From positions 1-41,474 of the forward strand of contig JAAVYM010000073.1 in the NCBI GenBank assembly GCA_022791135.1: DNA of 41,474 nt. Direction: 5' to 3'. A program made the translations under genes and the position numbers. This stretch comes from Oscillibacter sp. GTDB taxonomy: Bacteria > Bacillota > Clostridia > Oscillospirales > Oscillospiraceae. Shown here piece after piece: positions 39,190-41,474 of the stretch; the stretch's first letter is position 1, and each line of letters begins with the position of its first letter. Under the pieces are notes generated by a model. That model ran no database searches and was not told the origin of the DNA. It saw nothing but the letters and a program-made list of their open reading frames with translations.

Positions 39190-40146
39190 TTACAAAGTGA
39201 AATCCGGAACTGCCTGGGCGATAGAATCCAACATCCGCCGCTTGGCATCCTCGAAGGGGGCCTCTACGGTGCAGCCGGCGGCGGCGGCATGCCCGCCGCC
39301 CCCCAGCCGGGCGCAGACCTCCGTGGCGTTGACCCGGGGGCCAGCGCGGACGGAGAATTTCCAGACATCCGGGCGGAGTTCCCGCATGGTGACGGCGCAG
39401 TCCACGCCCTGAATCTGCCCGCCCAGGGCGGAGAGGTCCTCGGCGTCCGACTCGGCAGCCTGGAACCGTTCCATCAGCGCCAGAGGCACGGCCAGCACGG
39501 CCACCCGCTCCCCGTCATGGTACTCGGCGGCGCCCAGCATGGCGGCCTCCAGAGCCAGGCGCTTGCGGCTCTTGGTCCGGAAAAAACGTTTGTTTACCAC
39601 CTGAACGTCGATGCCGGTTTGGATCAGTGCGGCCGCCACGGCGTGGGTGTAGGCGGTGGTGTTGCTGTAGGCGAAGCAGCCGCAGTCCGTGGAGATCGCC
39701 ACGTAGAGGGGAAGGGCCATTTCCGCCGTCACCGGCCCCAGCCGGGCCAGGATGTCGTAAATGATCTCGCCGGTGGCGGCGGCGGAGGGCCGGACGTAGT
39801 TGTCCCTGCCGAAGCGCTCGAAGGAGGGGTGGTGGTCAATTGCCAGGTCTACCCGATCCGCGTAGGGCATGGCGTTTTCCGGGAAGAGGTTAGTGGTGGC
39901 GATGTCCACGGACACCACCCGCTGGGGCTGGAAGCCCTCCGGCGCGGCGTAGGGCTGAAAATAGGGGGCAGTGATTTCCGTCAGCTCCGGATTGGGCAGC
40001 AAAAAGACCGTCTTCCCCAAGGCCCGCAGTCCCGCGCAGAGGGCGGCGGCGGAACCCACCGTGTCTCCGTCGGGGCGGAGGTGAGTGAGGATTAGGATGT
40101 TGTCATAAGACCGCAGCAGTCCGGCGGTCCCGGCGATGGTGCGCAT
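39190..40146 (-). CDS. nrnA: DHH/DHHA1 phosphoesterase, NrnA-type oligoribonuclease/pAp phosphatase
   Basis: 318 residues. Motifs are LTHLRPDGDTVGS (DxD), VVSVDIATTN, DLAIDHHPS (DHH) and the C-terminal DHHA1 GGGGHAAAAGC. NrnA degrades 2-5 nt RNA and dephosphorylates pAp; c-di-AMP breakdown products are another substrate class in this family. Its ATG lies 2 bp after the rbfA stop, with its ribosome binding site inside the end of rbfA, so the two are coupled. The adjacency to rbfA and truB is conserved in Firmicutes. Confidence 0.92.
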   Translation of the reverse strand: MRTIAGTAGLLRSYDNILILTHLRPDGDTVGSAAALCAGLRALGKTVFLLPNPELTEITAPYFQPYAAPEGFQPQRVVSVDIATTNLFPENAMPYADRVDLAIDHHPSFERFGRDNYVRPSAAATGEIIYDILARLGPVTAEMALPLYVAISTDCGCFAYSNTTAYTHAVAAALIQTGIDVQVVNKRFFRTKSRKRLALEAAMLGAAEYHDGERVAVLAVPLALMERFQAAESDAEDLSALGGQIQGVDCAVTMRELRPDVWKFSVRAGPRVNATEVCARLGGGGHAAAAGCTVEAPFEDAKRRMLDSIAQAVPDFTL

Positions 40147-40148
40147 GG

Positions 40149-40529
40149 TTACTCCTCCTCCGTCTGCCCGGCCCGCCGGGCGTCCTTCTGCTCCTCCTGC
40201 CGGAGAAGCTCCAAAATGTGGGCGCCATGCTCGATGGAGTCGTCGCCGGAGAATTGCAGCTCCGGCGTATAGCGAAGCTGGAGAGCGTGTCCCAGCTCCC
40301 GGCGCAGAAAGCCGGAGGCGGATTTTAGGCCCTTCAGCACGTCCTTTTCCTGGGCCTTATCCAGCACGCTGACGTAAACCCGGGCGTAGCGCAGGTCGTT
40401 AGTGGTGTCGACGCGGGTGATGGAGACCATGCCGGTTCCGGAGACCCGGGGGTCCTTCAGATTGCGGATCTGAGCCGCAAGCTCCCGCTGGATCTCGTCG
40501 TTGATGCGGTTGATTCGGTTGGATGCCAT
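40149..40529 (-). CDS. rbfA: 30S ribosome-binding factor A
   Basis: 126 residues with the KH-like fold of RbfA: RINRINDEIQRELAAQIRNL at the N-terminus, DPRVSGTGMVSITRVDTTND, then YARVYVSV and RRELGHALQLRYTPELQFSGD. It helps late 30S maturation near the 16S 5' end. The C-terminus carries an acidic tail. It is separated from infB by a terminator and a broken small gene, so it may have its own promoter in the ~400-bp gap. Confidence 0.95.
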   Translation of the reverse strand: MASNRINRINDEIQRELAAQIRNLKDPRVSGTGMVSITRVDTTNDLRYARVYVSVLDKAQEKDVLKGLKSASGFLRRELGHALQLRYTPELQFSGDDSIEHGAHILELLRQEEQKDARRAGQTEEE

Positions 40530-40573
40530 AGCGGTTCTCCTTTTTTTAAAACGGTAAGTCCGCGGGTTTGCAA

Positions 40574-40836
40574 TCAGCGGAGGATTCCATCCAAGCAGTC
40601 TTTAAAGCGCTTGCTTTCCAGGACATCCTGCTCCAGGGACTCATAGAATTTTTCCGCAGACCTCCGGCAGGTATTCGCGATGCTTCTGGCTTCTTCGGTG
40701 TAGAATCCGTCGTAAAGATGGCTCAGCTTGCAGTGATGCTCCCGGAAAAAAGACTCCGGGGCGGTTTTTCAAGGCCCGGATCGATCCCGCCGTCTACGGC
40801 GGCGTATTCGGCGGATGTCATAATGGATTTCTCCAT
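40574..40836 (-). pseudogene. Small frameshifted ORF between infB and rbfA
   Basis: Two frames join at a run of six T (minus strand; plus 40746-40751). The first gives MEKSIMTSAEYAAVDGG...PPRSLF and the second REHHCKLSHLYDGFYTEEAR through KRFKDCLDGILR to a TGA at 40574. Adding one T makes a single frame of about 87 residues. The second part is a regular, charged, helical sequence, so it looks like real coding. I recognise no family. ATG 40821 is an alternative start; ribosome binding is weak for both. Homopolymer sequencing error and true mutation are both possible. Confidence 0.5.
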
Positions 40837-40894
40837 AAAAATAAATGGGCGGTGATTTATCAAAGCAAGTTGCCCTCCCAGACTCCTCCGCCGG

Positions 40895-40925
40895 AAAAAA
40901 GGGCGGCGGCACAGCCGCCGCCCTT
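40895..40925 (-). terminator. Intrinsic terminator of infB
   Basis: AAGGGCGGCGGC/GCCGCCGCCCTT with a 3-nt loop, followed on the minus strand by TTTTTT. It lies 6 bp past the infB stop. Confidence 0.9.
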
Positions 40926-40931
40926 AATGAT

Positions 40932-41474
40932 TTACTGCGGGATTTCCTCCATCGTATAGCCCTCCACGATATCGCCTTCTTTGATATCGTTGAACTTCTC
41001 GATGGTCAGGCCGCACTCATAGCCGCTGGCGACCTCCTTGGCGGCGTCCTTGAACCGCTGGAGGGAGGCGAGCACGCCCTCGTGGATGACGATGCCGTCC
41101 CGGACCAGACGCACGGAGCAGTTCCGGACGATCTTGCCGTCCTGAACATAGCAGCCCGCCACAGTGCCCACGCCGGAGACCTTGTAGGTCTGGCGGACCT
41201 CCGCGTGGCCCAGCAGGGCCTCCCGATACTTGGGGGCCAGCATGCCTTTCATGGCGGCGGTGATTTCGTCGATGCAGTCGTAGATGACCCGGTACATCCG
41301 CATATCCACGTTCTGCCGCGCTGCGCCGTCCCGGGCGGCGGCATCGGGCCGGACGTTGAAACCCACGATAATGGCGTTGGAGGAGGAGGCCAGCATGACG
41401 TCGGACTCGTTCACCGCGCCCACGCCGCCGTGGATTACCCGGACGTTGACCTCGTCGTTGCTGAGCTTTTCCAA
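40932..41474 (-). CDS. infB: Translation initiation factor IF-2, C-terminal part, cut by window edge
   Basis: The last 181 codons of infB; the 5' end lies beyond the window. The visible part covers the end of domain III and the C-terminal beta-barrel ([44 protein letters not shown] and [20 protein letters not shown]), which binds the initiator fMet-tRNA. The stop is followed by a strong terminator. Confidence 0.96.
   Translation of the reverse strand: MEKLSNDEVNVRVIHGGVGAVNESDVMLASSSNAIIVGFNVRPDAAARDGAARQNVDMRMYRVIYDCIDEITAAMKGMLAPKYREALLGHAEVRQTYKVSGVGTVAGCYVQDGKIVRNCSVRLVRDGIVIHEGVLASLQRFKDAAKEVASGYECGLTIEKFNDIKEGDIVEGYTMEEIPQ

Noticed and set aside
38680..40095. A 471-codon plus-strand frame opposite truB and the nrnA-like gene.
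   Set aside because: Antisense shadow of GC-rich genes; composition (G/H/P-rich) is not protein-like.
1..41474. CRISPR arrays, tRNA, rRNA and T-box leaders.
   Set aside because: No regularly spaced direct repeats, cloverleaf sequences, rRNA motifs or T-box consensus were seen on either strand.

Overview
The window reads as a chromosomal segment of a GC-rich, low-oxygen, spore-forming Clostridia member, most likely Oscillospiraceae (Flavonifractor/Lawsonibacter-like). Pointers are the SpoIIR gene, Firmicutes-type PTS and antiterminator systems, AGGAGG-type ribosome binding sites, several GTG/TTG starts, and DUF1576 and BspA-like proteins of the kind common in gut Clostridia. Most genes lie on the minus strand. 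The genus is inference.

Layout. 1-1770: mobile-element debris (IS256-type transposase tail, excisionase-like helix-turn-helix protein, DUF6076-like Cys-cluster protein). 2040-8270: a GntR/UTRA repressor and a seven-gene operon: mannose-family PTS (EIIA, EIIB, EIIC, EIID), FrlB-like sugar-phosphate deglycase, HAD phosphatase and a frameshifted YitT protein. It looks like a route for Amadori-type (fructosamine) substrates: the PTS imports and phosphorylates, and the SIS protein deglycates. 8446-11530: a purine salvage operon (8-oxoguanine/guanine-type deaminase and nucleobase permease) behind a sigma-A promoter and a guanine-type purine riboswitch wired like an ON switch. 11530-14760: an AT-richer island (TetR, DUF4177, broken ABC ATPase, small membrane proteins, Cys-rich KTR protein), probably acquired. 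14757-16441: a candidate ~240-nt structured RNA, then a secreted BspA-like leucine-rich-repeat protein.

16444-19260: heavy-metal resistance: ArsR/SmtB repressor, single-domain HMA metallochaperone and a CadA-type P-ATPase, with a candidate small RNA running opposite between the last two. 19333-25219: PaaI-type thioesterase, SpoIIR, DUF1576 permease, a histidine-kinase-like protein behind phased Spo0A-like boxes, a PIN/NYN-like protein and CinA. 25577-33446: ThiI, a stand-alone PLD nuclease-like protein, and two tandem orphan hybrid histidine kinases.

33811-37116: a LicT/GlcT-type antiterminator that appears to control both itself and a glucose-family EIICBA permease, because both leaders carry a RAT-like element overlapping a terminator. 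37382-41474: housekeeping genes ribF, truB, nrnA-like, rbfA and the 3' end of infB, with a small frameshifted ORF between infB and rbfA. No tRNA, rRNA or CRISPR array was seen.
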